Positions 50,201 to 57,333 of a DNA stretch of 64,000 bases are shown in pieces; position 1 is the stretch's first letter; the number at the start of each line of letters is the position of its first letter. Origin of the DNA: JAFGHJ01 sp964525555 (GTDB taxonomy: Bacteria > Hydrothermota > UBA3072); NCBI GenBank assembly GCA_964525555.1, contig CAZGHN010000011.1:1-64000 (forward strand), given 5' to 3'. The notes under the pieces were generated by a model. The model was not told the origin of the DNA and searched no databases. It was given only the letters and a program-made list of their open reading frames with translations. Made by a program: the position numbers and the translations under genes.

Positions 50201-51335
50201 TGTGGGGGCATATTGTTATGACAATGGACAAACGAACGAAGGTAGAGCACATGTATACAACGGAAGTTCTTCAGGACTCTCTGCATCTCCTAGCTGGACA
50301 GGCGAATCCGACCAGGACTCTGCAGGTTTCGGCTGTTCCGTTTCCTCGGCAGGTGATGTAAACGGAGACGGATATTCAGACATAATTGTAGGCGCTCCCT
50401 ATTACAACAATGGACAATTAAATGAAGGGAGGACATTTTTGTTTAATGGAAGCTCTACAGGTCTTTCTGTATCTTCCGACTGGACAGCTGAATCGGACCA
50501 GGCAGACGCTTATTTTGGTAGTTCTGTTTCCACTGCGGGGGATGTAAATGGAGACGGGTATTCGGATGTGATTGTTGGGGCACCTTATTACGATAATGGA
50601 CAAGCGGATGAAGGAAGGGGTTTTTTGTATTACGGCAATAATTACGGGATTTCACTTATACCCAGACAATACTCAACCGATTATTCTCATCCTATTCAAC
50701 TCGGAAATGCAACGGGTGGAACGGAAGTTCAACTTAATATACTTGGAAGGGCGCCACAGGGCCGTGGAAAAGTGAAAATGCAGTGGGAAATAAAAGAACT
50801 AGGTCAATTATTTGATGAAACATCCGTCTCCGAAAGTGCATCATGGCACAATACAGGTACAAGCGGGATTACAATTTCGGAAGACGTAACAGGATTGAGT
50901 GAGGCAACCGCCTATCACTGGAGAATGAGATTGAAATACGATCCTGTAACTTACAATGGCTCAGTTTATTCCAGATGGCTATCAATAGGCCCAAATGGCT
51001 GGAATGAGATTGACCTTATATCAACAGCTCTTTCCGGAATCGAGAATAATACAGAGGGAATTGCCGATTTACAACTCAATGTATTCCCATCCATCTCAAC
51101 AAATATCTTCGACATAAGTTTTTCTGTTTCAGAAGAAGAGGCAGAAGAGGATATAAGTTTAAGGGTATACAATAAAGCGGGAATAATGGTCAAAAACATT
51201 TTCACAGGAAAAAAACCCGCGGGCATACACACAATAACTTTGAATGGGAATAAATTGCCAAACGATATATACTTCATTTCCCTTAAAAAAGGAACAGAAA
51301 AAAATAGAGTAAGGAAGGTTGTTCTTCTGAGATAG
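47289..51335 (+). CDS. giant FG-GAP repeat surface protein with type IX sorting domain
   Basis: A 1348-residue protein. CAAGGGAGG supports ATG 47289; the signal peptide is KKFLLFFCLVNISLIPVF. After an N-terminal region of about 250 residues come 14 repeats of about 62 residues (residues 256-1125), each with the calcium-binding loop DVNGDGYSDVIVG and a VYHGSxxGL turn, as in integrin-like beta-propellers. Fourteen fits two seven-bladed propellers. A fibronectin-like region follows, then a sorting domain (LNVFPSIS, VYNKAGIMV, NDIYFISL). Expected at the cell surface, perhaps for adhesion. Confidence 0.92.
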   Translation: MKKFLLFFCLVNISLIPVFLSASEEKTPDVSGSWLQNAMEKIREEEYKPSLQDYDYKGDKFSSARFHFANRANNLRAYSDEKGLELTPRVTAGEETWNLKIKSIKAASDKKTLDNLDVVIEGDNIKCTGNGTEIVYSNSENGILQNISIEENVNIEGIDLIIETENLYITPKENRFILNGGKSEIIYKINKIEDANGKEISYRLSSEEGKLSVLLDRVSAAYPIKLITSFTSTNPPEENLRVSTSAKGRGLDTLPDWINESNQEYAYFGSSVSTAGDVNGDGYSDVIVGAYYYDNGQTNEGMVFVYHGSASGLPLSANWTAEYDQADALFGSSVSSAGDVNGDGYSDIIIGAPYYDGTFNTDEGAVFVYHGSVSGLSLSYDWSFSYNYDFLYLGSSVSSAGDVNGDGYSDVIVGAPSYENGESKEGAAIVYHGSPSGLSTGSADWSAESNQTNAELGTSVSSAGDVNGDGYSDVIVGAPYYSNGQSEEGRAYIYHGSPSGLSLSYNWIAESNQVDALFGFSVSSAGDVNGDGYSDVIVGSPYYSNGQSSEGRAYVYHGSSLGLSASSSWTGEANQADAYFGASVSSAGDVNGDGYSDVIVGAFEYSNGESDEGRAFVYHGSSLGLSSVARWTAESNQALAYFGGSVSTAGDVNGDGYSDVIVGASFYDNGLTDEGRVYLYYGNATSLSSSPNWMAESNQPYAEFGTSVSSAGDVNGDGYSDIIMGAPNYDNGQSNEGRIFVYHGDSSALSSIPSWSAESDQTDAHLGLSVSSAGDVNGDGYSDVIAGADGYDNVEIDEGGAFVYHGSSSGLAASPNWTGESDQDSAGFGCSVSSAGDVNGDGYSDVIVGAYLSDNVETNEGRTYVYYGGASGLSLAANWITEINQENAKFGYSVSSAGDVNGDGYSDVIVGAYEYDGAGTDEGRTFVYHGSSGGLSELYNWSSISGQAYAYLGYSVSSAGDINGDGYSDVIVGAYCYDNGQTNEGRAHVYNGSSSGLSASPSWTGESDQDSAGFGCSVSSAGDVNGDGYSDIIVGAPYYNNGQLNEGRTFLFNGSSTGLSVSSDWTAESDQADAYFGSSVSTAGDVNGDGYSDVIVGAPYYDNGQADEGRGFLYYGNNYGISLIPRQYSTDYSHPIQLGNATGGTEVQLNILGRAPQGRGKVKMQWEIKELGQLFDETSVSESASWHNTGTSGITISEDVTGLSEATAYHWRMRLKYDPVTYNGSVYSRWLSIGPNGWNEIDLISTALSGIENNTEGIADLQLNVFPSISTNIFDISFSVSEEEAEEDISLRVYNKAGIMVKNIFTGKKPAGIHTITLNGNKLPNDIYFISLKKGTEKNRVRKVVLLR
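49736..50377 (+). repeat. two identical 84-bp segments inside the FG-GAP gene
   Basis: Bases 49736-49819 and 50294-50377 are identical by reading. They lie in repeats 10 and 13, exactly 558 bp (three 186-bp units) apart, while other repeat pairs show many silent differences. Recent recombination between units is the simple explanation. Confidence 0.8.
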
Positions 51336-51349
51336 AAAATGTAGATTCT

Positions 51350-51665
51350 TCTCATCGGTGTTAAATAGAGAAATAGTAAAATAGTTAAATAGTAAAGAAG
51401 TCTACGTTATTTGTGTGATTTGTTGATGATAAAGAAGTTAGGAGTTAGAAGATAGAATAAAACAAAAAAATAAAATCCTGTTAATCCTGTTCTTATCCTG
51501 TCTGATATCGGGGTTGTAGGAGGGGTTTCAAACAACGATATAATCCTTTTTTCTCTGTGAGTTTTTTGTTTTTCTCTGTGTTCTCTGTGGTTCAATTAGG
51601 TCTTTGGTTTTAGGTCTTAATAAAAAAAACAACAAAAAAATCTTGTGTTAACCTGTGGAATCTGT
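51350..51665. repeat. intergenic repeat block (gap 51336-51731)
   Basis: No gene. AGAGAAATAGTAAAATAGTT (51367-), TTAGGAGTTAGAAGATAGAA, ATCCTGTTAATCCTGTTC with TATCCTGTCTGATATC, TTCTCTGTGTTCTCTGTGG (about 51573) and TAGGTCTTTGGTTTTAGGTC (about 51598) follow one another. An A/T-rich stretch with AAGGAGG leads into the next gene. Confidence 0.7.
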
Positions 51666-51731
51666 GGTTTATTAATTGCGGAATTTAGATTTTTTGTTAT
51701 TATTAGTATAGATTATTAATAAGGAGGCCTT

Positions 51732-52307
51732 ATGGCAGAAATTTCGGTACAAACAGTTTTTTTTGAAGAACCGGGAAACATAAATACAGAAAGAACCCTT
51801 CAAATTGCTTTAAAACGAGTACAGGAACTGAGTATAGAGCAAATCGTTATAGCTTCAACAGGTGGAGACACAGCACTCGAAGCAATGGAAGTTTTCAGGG
51901 ATTATAATCCTATAATTGTAACTCATTCAACCGGATTTAACAATCCAAATGAACAGGAAATGCCAGACGGAACAAGAAGGCAACTTGAAGATATGGGGGC
52001 AGTTGTCCTTACTTGCTTACACTCATTTGGAGGAATAGGAAGAGCAGTAAGAAAGAAATTTGACACCTATCAACTTGATGATATAATAGCCGGCACGCTC
52101 CGAATTTTAGGAGAAGGAACGAAAGTAGGCTGCGAAATTACTTTAATGGCAGCAGATGCAGGACTTATAAATACCGAAAAAGATGCCGTCTCAATTTCTG
52201 GCACCGGAAGAGGAGCAGACACGGCTTTAGTTCTAAAGCCAGCTAATACCCAGCACTTTTTCGACCTTAAAATTAAAGAAATTCTCTGCAAACCGAGACT
52301 CGATTGA
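51732..52307 (+). CDS. stand-alone pyruvate-kinase alpha/beta (C-terminal) domain protein
   Basis: A 191-residue protein related to the C-terminal allosteric domain of pyruvate kinase (PF02887), visible in IEQIVIASTGGDTALEAMEV, YNPIIVTHSTGF and the closing TALVLKPANTQHFFDLK. The catalytic barrel is absent, so it is not a kinase. Such orphan domains occur in many anaerobes and probably bind a small ligand; the function is unknown. AAGGAGG precedes the ATG. Confidence 0.8.
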   Translation: MAEISVQTVFFEEPGNINTERTLQIALKRVQELSIEQIVIASTGGDTALEAMEVFRDYNPIIVTHSTGFNNPNEQEMPDGTRRQLEDMGAVVLTCLHSFGGIGRAVRKKFDTYQLDDIIAGTLRILGEGTKVGCEITLMAADAGLINTEKDAVSISGTGRGADTALVLKPANTQHFFDLKIKEILCKPRLD

Positions 52308-52460
52308 TTTTAGGTCTTAGGTATCAGGTATTAGGTTTTAGTTAAAACAAAGAATAAAATCCTGTTAATCCGTTTTTCTAAAAGTGATTCTTCGAATCAA
52401 AAATTACCAAATCAGTCAATCAGTAAATTAGTTCTCCTTTTTTACTAATAACATAATTTA
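52308..52460. repeat. intergenic repeat block
   Basis: A TTAGGTCTTAGGTATCAGG unit (52312-), AAATCCTGTTAATCCG, and CAAATCAGTCAATCAGTAAAT types lie ahead of the perR control region. Confidence 0.65.
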
Positions 52461-52510
52461 CCAATCAACTAATAACTAAGTAAAGGTGTCTTTGTGGGGA
52501 TTAATCTCAA

Positions 52511-52527
52511 TTTACAATCATTCCAAA
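52511..52527 (-). promoter_or_regulatory. PerR-like box upstream of perR
   Basis: On the minus strand it reads TTTGGAATGATTGTAAA, the same 17-mer type as at the rbr and MBL promoters. It ends nine bases before the -35 box of perR; a weaker partial match lies in the spacer (about 52545-52561). The arms TTTnnAAT/ATTnnAAA are those of a Fur-family site. Confidence 0.7.
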
Positions 52528-52536
52528 TTTGAACCC

Positions 52537-52564
52537 TTGACAAATTTGAAATAATCCTTATCCT
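52537..52564 (+). promoter_or_regulatory. promoter of the perR operon
   Basis: TTGACA (52537-52542), a 16-bp spacer and TATCCT (52559-52564), only 8 bases before the ATG. The mRNA is probably leaderless. Confidence 0.65.
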
Positions 52565-52572
52565 TTTAAATT

Positions 52573-52974
52573 ATGGAAGAAATAAAAACCCTTTTAAAAG
52601 AAAAAGGTATAAATCCGTCAATCCAGAGAATTAAAATATTCAAATGCCTTATGGGTAATAAGGACCATCCCACGGCTAAGGATATTTACAAAAAGATATC
52701 AAAAGAAATACCCACCCTTTCGAAAACAACAGTATACAATACCGTAAAGCTTTTTGCGGATAAAGGAATACTAAAGACTATCAGGATTAAAGATGGTGAA
52801 GCAAGATATGATATAAGCTTACATCTTCACCCTCACTTCAGATGTAAAAAATGCGATAATCTTTATGACCTTAAAGATAAAAAACTAATAATAAAGGAAA
52901 ATGAAGAGATAGAGGGGCATCTAATTCAGGAAAAATGTGTATGTTATTGGGGAATCTGCAAAAAATGCAGATAA
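52573..52974 (+). CDS. perR: Fur-family regulator, PerR-like
   Basis: A 133-residue metal-dependent repressor. The winged helix covers LSKTTVYNTVKLFADKGIL; regulatory-metal ligands lie in the HLHPHFRC region, and two Cys pairs (FRCKKCD and ICKKCR) form the structural zinc site. PerR rather than Fur is favoured by its position at the head of an oxygen-defence cluster and by boxes at rubrerythrin. Confidence 0.85.
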   Translation: MEEIKTLLKEKGINPSIQRIKIFKCLMGNKDHPTAKDIYKKISKEIPTLSKTTVYNTVKLFADKGILKTIRIKDGEARYDISLHLHPHFRCKKCDNLYDLKDKKLIIKENEEIEGHLIQEKCVCYWGICKKCR

Positions 52975-52987
52975 AACTTTTATTAGG

Positions 52988-53497
52988 ATGAACGAAAAAG
53001 CCTTATACACACTAAACTACGGCGTATACATCGTATCTACAAAAAGTAAAGGAAAAATGAATGGACAAATTGCCAACGTAGTATTCCAAGTTACAGCAGA
53101 ACCACCAAAAATCGCTGCTTGTCTCAGCAAAGAAAACTTAACGCATACTTTAGTTTCAGAAAGTAATGTTTTTAATATTTCTGTCCTTGGTGAATGTTGC
53201 ACGATGAATCTAATAGGAAATTTCGGATTCAAAAGCGGAAGAGATATCGACAAATTTAAAAACCACCATTACATAATAGGTAAAAATGGTGCACCTATAG
53301 TAACCGACTCGGCAGTAGCTTATATCGAATGTACGGTGGAAAATACAATGGACGTTGGAAGTCACACATTATTTATTGGTAAAGTCACGGAAGCAGATCT
53401 CTTGATGAAAGATGCTCCAATGACGTATTCTTATTACCACATGGAATTAAGAGGAAAAGAGCCTGAAACAGCCCCGACTTATAGAAAGGAAAAATAA
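52988..53497 (+). CDS. flavin reductase-like FMN protein
   Basis: A 169-residue flavoprotein of the family that forms the N-terminal domain of high-molecular-weight rubredoxin: YTLNYGVYIVSTKSKGK at the start, then NVFQV-type strands and KNHHYIIGKNGAP, GSHTLFIGKV. The ATG at 52988 lies 13 bases after perR. A separate rubredoxin gene follows, so the two subunits of the fused protein known elsewhere are split here. It would pass electrons from NAD(P)H to rubredoxin. Confidence 0.88.
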   Translation: MNEKALYTLNYGVYIVSTKSKGKMNGQIANVVFQVTAEPPKIAACLSKENLTHTLVSESNVFNISVLGECCTMNLIGNFGFKSGRDIDKFKNHHYIIGKNGAPIVTDSAVAYIECTVENTMDVGSHTLFIGKVTEADLLMKDAPMTYSYYHMELRGKEPETAPTYRKEK

Positions 53498-53501
53498 ATT
53501 T

Positions 53502-53582
53502 TGGCACGAAGACACAAAGTCACAAAAGATATTGTTGTAAAAAAACTTTCTTCTTTGTGGCTTTGTGACTTAGTGGCAAGAA
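53502..53582. repeat. inverted repeat-unit pair between flavin reductase and rubredoxin genes
   Basis: GACACAAAGTCACAAAAG (53511-53528) and CTTTGTGGCTTTGTGAC (about 53554-53570) are opposite orientations of one unit and can fold into a hairpin inside the operon. Confidence 0.6.
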
Positions 53583-53595
53583 AATAGGAGGGAAC

Positions 53596-53760
53596 ATGGA
53601 TAAATACGAATGCACATTCTGCGGATACATATATGATCCTGCCAAGGGCGACCCGGACAATGGCGTAGCACCCGGAACAGCGTTCGAAGATATACCGGAT
53701 GACTGGGTTTGTCCGGTTTGTGGTGTAGGCAAGGAAGATTTCAAGAAAGTAGAAGAATAA
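53596..53760 (+). CDS. rubredoxin
   Basis: A 54-residue electron carrier with one Fe(Cys)4 centre: CTFCGYIYDPAKGD near the start and WVCPVCGVGKEDF at the end, the full-length rubredoxin fold. AGGAGG precedes the ATG. It is the likely electron donor to rubrerythrin and superoxide reductase, fed by the flavin reductase upstream. Confidence 0.95.
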   Translation: MDKYECTFCGYIYDPAKGDPDNGVAPGTAFEDIPDDWVCPVCGVGKEDFKKVEE

Positions 53761-53774
53761 ACATACGGAAAAAA

Positions 53775-54584
53775 ATGGCATTTTTATTCGACCTGCCCCC
53801 GTTAATTCAGGCGCTACTGGCAACATTATTCACTTATTTTGTAACGGCGCTTGGAGCGGCGAGTGTATTCTTCACAAAAGAAGTTAATAAAAAACTCCTG
53901 GATTTAATGTTGGGTTTTGCTGCGGGGGTTATGATTGCTGCAAGCTACTGGTCTCTTCTTGCGCCAGCGATTGAAATGAGCAAGGGGCAAAACATCCCCA
54001 TGTGGATTCCACCCGCAATAGGGTTTCTTTTGGGAGGAATAGTTCTTAGACTAATCGACAAAGTACTACCACATCTGCATTTAGGATACAAAGTAAGCGA
54101 AGCCGAAGGAATCAAAACATCCTGGCAACGTTCGGTATTGCTGGTTACTGCAATAACGCTACATAATTTTCCGGAAGGACTGGCAGTAGGTGTAGCTTTC
54201 GGAGCAGCAGCTGTTGGACTGCCGGAAGCTACAATGGGAGGAGCAATAGCTCTCGCTCTTGGTATAGGGATACAAAACTTCCCGGAAGGAATGGCGGTCG
54301 CAATGCCACTTAGAAAAGAAGGCTTATCAAGGCTTAAAAGCTTTAACTTTGGACAGTTGTCCGGAGTTGTCGAACCTGTAGCCGGAGTTTTAGGAGCACT
54401 CTTTGTAATATCCGCAAAGTCCCTGCTGCCCTATTTCTTAGCTTTCGCAGCAGGTGCCATGATATTCGTAGTGGTTGAAGAAGTTATACCCGAATCCCAA
54501 CACGGAGGGAATGGCGATTTAGCCACAATGGGTGCCATGCTAGGGTTCACGGTTATGATGATACTCGATGTCGCGTTAAGTTAA
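53775..54584 (+). CDS. ZIP-family metal transporter
   Basis: A 269-residue membrane protein with eight hydrophobic segments. The metal-site motifs are ITLHNFPEGLAVGVAFG and GIGIQNFPEGMAVAM, with the histidine-containing loop KVLPHLHLGYK. It imports zinc, iron or manganese. The start ATG 53775 lies 14 bases after the rubredoxin stop. Iron or manganese uptake would suit its PerR neighbourhood. Confidence 0.93.
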   Translation: MAFLFDLPPLIQALLATLFTYFVTALGAASVFFTKEVNKKLLDLMLGFAAGVMIAASYWSLLAPAIEMSKGQNIPMWIPPAIGFLLGGIVLRLIDKVLPHLHLGYKVSEAEGIKTSWQRSVLLVTAITLHNFPEGLAVGVAFGAAAVGLPEATMGGAIALALGIGIQNFPEGMAVAMPLRKEGLSRLKSFNFGQLSGVVEPVAGVLGALFVISAKSLLPYFLAFAAGAMIFVVVEEVIPESQHGGNGDLATMGAMLGFTVMMILDVALS

Positions 54585-54589
54585 TAAAT

Positions 54590-54630
54590 CAGCTATTCGC
54601 TTTTAGCTGTTAGCTTTTAGATTTTTAATA
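54590..54630. repeat. AGCTATTCGC/TTTTAGC repeat unit
   Basis: CAGCTATTCGCTTTTAGCTG followed by TTAGCTTTTAG, the same family as 60688-60760. It lies between the ZIP and peroxiredoxin genes. Confidence 0.6.
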
Positions 54631-54662
54631 AAATCATGATTAGAAAAAAACGGAGGGTAAAG

Positions 54663-55115
54663 ATGATTAAAAAAGGAGAGAAAGCTCCGAATTTTAAACT
54701 TAAGGATCAAAACGGACATAATGTACAATTATCCGATTTGAAAGGCAAAAAAGTCTTACTTTCATTCCATCCGCTCGCCTGGACCAGTGTATGTGCAAAA
54801 CAAATGCATTCTCTTGAAAAAAACAAAGAAAAATTCAAAAAACTAAACACAGTAGCGCTGGGAATAAATGTCGACCCTGTTCCTTCTAAATCAGCCTGGG
54901 CAAAAACTCTAAATATTAAAAGAACCAAACTACTGTCCGACTTCTGGCCTCACGGTGAGGTTGCAAAAAAATACGGAATATTCAGCAAATCCCAGGGGTT
55001 TTCTTTAAGAGTCAATATAATAATAGATGAAAAAGGTAAAGTCCTTTTTGTAAAGAAATACCCAATTTCAAAACTACCGGATATCAAAGAAATAATAGAG
55101 GTACTTACAAAATGA
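54663..55115 (+). CDS. peroxiredoxin (AhpC/TSA family)
   Basis: A 150-residue peroxidase. The peroxidatic cysteine lies in LAWTSVCAKQM; no resolving Cys is visible in the usual C-terminal position, so it is probably a 1-Cys enzyme. The N-terminal GEKAPNFKLKDQNGH is typical. ATG 54663 has GGAGGG upstream. It removes peroxide made by superoxide reductase. Confidence 0.9.
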   Translation: MIKKGEKAPNFKLKDQNGHNVQLSDLKGKKVLLSFHPLAWTSVCAKQMHSLEKNKEKFKKLNTVALGINVDPVPSKSAWAKTLNIKRTKLLSDFWPHGEVAKKYGIFSKSQGFSLRVNIIIDEKGKVLFVKKYPISKLPDIKEIIEVLTK

Positions 55116-55291
55116 TAGAGATATTAGCCAATTTAATAATACCTTTGGGAATACTAACTTATCTATCTTTAATACTGGGAATAATTTCAGGAATAAAAAG
55201 ATGGAAACTAAAAATACACAAAGCAATTGCAACGGTCGCAATAATACTTGCCACACTACACGCAGCACTTGTAATATACTTTTACCTATAA
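55112..55291 (+). CDS. small membrane protein with two segments
   Basis: A 59-residue protein, ATG overlapping the peroxiredoxin stop (ATGA). Two hydrophobic segments flank RWKLKIHKAIA; histidines lie at both sides of the second segment (IHKAIAT and ATLHAAL), the arrangement seen in heme-binding cytochrome b561-like helices. Function unknown. It may anchor or feed electrons to the exported protein encoded next. Confidence 0.7.
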   Translation: MIEILANLIIPLGILTYLSLILGIISGIKRWKLKIHKAIATVAIILATLHAALVIYFYL

Positions 55292-55303
55292 AAAGGAGAA
55301 AAA

Positions 55304-55663
55304 ATGAATAAAAATACAATTGCCCTGTTTGTATTATTGACAACACTTGTTTTTTCTTTTGTAAGCTACACTCATCCACCGACCAAAATAGAAATGGAGT
55401 TCAACAATGAAGATAAAATTCTGAAAGTAGATGTTCATCATCCTGTTCTTGCACCGAGAAATCACTACATAAATAAAATTGAAGTCTACGTTAACGATAA
55501 CTTGAAAATCATTCAAGACTTCGACCATCAACTCTCGAAAAAAACACAAAAAGCCGGATATTTCATTTTTGAAGCAAAAAAAGGTGACGTTATAAAGGTC
55601 AAAGCAACTTGCAATAAACACGGTGATAAAACGGCAAGCTTGACTGTAAAAGAAAAGCAATAA
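55304..55663 (+). CDS. exported desulfoferrodoxin-like protein
   Basis: A 119-residue protein with a signal peptide (KNTIALFVLLTTLVFSF). The mature part has VHHPVLAPRNHYINKIEVYVN and KATCNKHGDKTAS, which mirror the HPN...HHI...IEV and CNIHG ligand blocks of superoxide reductases. The EKHVP block of true enzymes is not found, so one His ligand may differ. It would act outside the cytoplasm. AAGGAG precedes the ATG. Confidence 0.75.
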   Translation: MNKNTIALFVLLTTLVFSFVSYTHPPTKIEMEFNNEDKILKVDVHHPVLAPRNHYINKIEVYVNDNLKIIQDFDHQLSKKTQKAGYFIFEAKKGDVIKVKATCNKHGDKTASLTVKEKQ

Positions 55664-55750
55664 ATCACACTGAGACACAGAGAGCACAGAGAGTAAAAAA
55701 ATAAACAAAAAAAATACTTTGTGGTCTTTGTGGCTTTGTGTGAGAATTTA
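55664..55750. repeat. intergenic repeat block
   Basis: ACTGAGACACAGAGAGCACA (about 55669-) and GGTCTTTGTGGCTTTGTGTG (about 55723-), opposite orientations of two families. Confidence 0.65.
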
Positions 55751-55766
55751 ATTAAAAGGAGAGAAA

Positions 55767-56321
55767 ATGGACGTTAAAGAAGCAATAGAAGAAAGAAGGG
55801 CATACCGGTCATTAGACCCAGTCGAAATCGACGATAGCATAATTAAAGATCTTGCAGAAAGCGCTAAGCTTTCCTGTTCATGTTTTAATAAACAACCATG
55901 GAATTTCGTTTTTGTTCAAGATAACAATAAACTAAATGAAATGCGCGATGCTCTTTCACAGGGTAACGAATGGGCTTATAATGCTTCTATGATAATAGCT
56001 GTATTTAGTAAAGAAGAACTCGATTGTGTAGTAAAAGAAAGAAAATATTTCCTGTTCGATACCGGTATGGCAGTAGGCATGATGATATTAAGAGCTACAG
56101 AACTCGGGTATGTAGCTCACCCGATTGCCGGATTCGACGAAGATAAAGCAAAAGAAATACTCAATATACCACCGGAAATGAGACTGATTACGCTGGTAAT
56201 CGTAGGAAAACATTCCAAGGAAATAAAAAAAGAATTAAGCGAATTTCAGATAAAAGGCGAAAAACAGCGCCCGCCTCGGAAACCTTTTGAAGAGTTTGCC
56301 TGGATTAATGAATTTAGATAA
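55767..56321 (+). CDS. nitroreductase-family FMN oxidoreductase
   Basis: A 184-residue enzyme with the family opening AIEERRAYRSLDPVEID, CSCFNKQPWNFVFVQD at the FMN site and DTGMAVGMMILRATELG. It reduces nitro or quinone substrates with NAD(P)H. The substrate is unknown. AGGAG precedes the ATG. It belongs by position to the oxygen-defence cluster. Confidence 0.9.
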   Translation: MDVKEAIEERRAYRSLDPVEIDDSIIKDLAESAKLSCSCFNKQPWNFVFVQDNNKLNEMRDALSQGNEWAYNASMIIAVFSKEELDCVVKERKYFLFDTGMAVGMMILRATELGYVAHPIAGFDEDKAKEILNIPPEMRLITLVIVGKHSKEIKKELSEFQIKGEKQRPPRKPFEEFAWINEFR

Positions 56322-56342
56322 TAGAACTGATCAAAAACACTA

Positions 56343-56370
56343 TTGACAAAAACTAAGAAAAAATTAAAAT
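56343..56370 (+). promoter_or_regulatory. promoter of the TPR gene
   Basis: TTGACA (56343-56348), a 16-bp spacer and TAAAAT (56365-56370). Confidence 0.5.
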
Positions 56371-56395
56371 CAAAATCAAAAAAGGATAAAATTCA

Positions 56396-57121
56396 ATGTT
56401 ATTATTGATTACTCTATCGCTAATATCGGATACGATTTATGTTGAGAAACAGTTAATCAAATCCGACTCTTTATATTTTGAAAGTTATAAAGATACTGCT
56501 CTTTTCAACGCTGCTGAAGAAATACTTGATTCTCTGATACTCGATTCTAAAGTTTTGCTTGACGAGATTTTCTGGAAAAAATCCCATCTTTGCTTCGAAA
56601 AAGCCTATTCATTTAAAGATAACACAAAAAAGAAAGAATGGTATGAAAGAGGAGAAAAATTTGCAAAATTTGCCATTGAAAAAAACCCGAATAATCCAGA
56701 GGCACATTTTTGGCTCGCTTTAAACATGGGCGGAAAAGGAAAAGCAAACGGCGTTTTGAACTCTCTATTCATGGTAGATGATCTAAAAAAAGAAGCACAA
56801 AAAATTATCGAACTTAACCCCAATCATGCAGGGGCGCACATGCTTCTCGGAGAAATTTACAAATCACTTCCGGGCCTTTTCGGAGGAGACAAGAAAAAAG
56901 CAATCGAAGAGTTCAAAATAGCCATCGAGAAAGATTCTCTATTTTCTCCATCATATGTAAACCTTGCCAAAACTTATAGAGATATCGGTGATACAGAAAG
57001 AGCAAAGGAGACTATAAATAAATTAATATCTCTTAAAACATCACGTGATATAAGACATTTTGAATTATACGATAAAAAAGACGCCGAAAAACTTATTAAA
57101 GAACTCGAAGAAAAAAAATAA
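56396..57121 (+). CDS. TPR protein resembling TRAP-transporter T-component
   Basis: A 241-residue protein. NPNNPEAHFWLALNMGGKGK, then GAHMLLGEIYKSLPGLFGGD, match the T-component (TatT) family that partners TRAP transporters in spirochaetes, but no TRAP genes are in the window. About four TPR-like units are seen. The N-terminus MLLLITLSLISDTIYV is a short signal peptide. Confidence 0.7.
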   Translation: MLLLITLSLISDTIYVEKQLIKSDSLYFESYKDTALFNAAEEILDSLILDSKVLLDEIFWKKSHLCFEKAYSFKDNTKKKEWYERGEKFAKFAIEKNPNNPEAHFWLALNMGGKGKANGVLNSLFMVDDLKKEAQKIIELNPNHAGAHMLLGEIYKSLPGLFGGDKKKAIEEFKIAIEKDSLFSPSYVNLAKTYRDIGDTERAKETINKLISLKTSRDIRHFELYDKKDAEKLIKELEEKK

Positions 57122-57320
57122 ATTTAGGCCACAAAGACACCAAGCCACAAAGAACACAAAGAAAGAATTTAGAAGTTAGTAGTTAGAAGTTAGAATCCCA
57201 TCACAACTCCCAAAAAATTCATTGAAACACAAAGACACAAAAAGCAAAAAGATTTTTCGTTGTTTTTTTTACTATTCAACTATTCAACGATTCAACCATT
57301 TCACTATTTTAATCTCTGTG
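57122..57320. repeat. intergenic repeat block
   Basis: GGCCACAAAGACACCAAGCC (57127-), GAAGTTAGTAGTTAGAAGTT, GAAACACAAAGACACAAAAAG, and CAACTATTCAACGATTCAACC in a row between two convergent genes. Confidence 0.7.
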
Positions 57321-57333
57321 ATTAAAATACCTT

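Noticed and set aside
48364..50655. Several long minus-strand frames inside the FG-GAP gene
   Set aside because: They are antisense shadows of the repeated units and share their 186-bp period; no ribosome sites or codon-like properties support them.
48054..50660. Regularly spaced repeats resembling a CRISPR array
   Set aside because: The period is 186 bp and the repeats are in frame in one large gene, coding for calcium-binding propeller blades.
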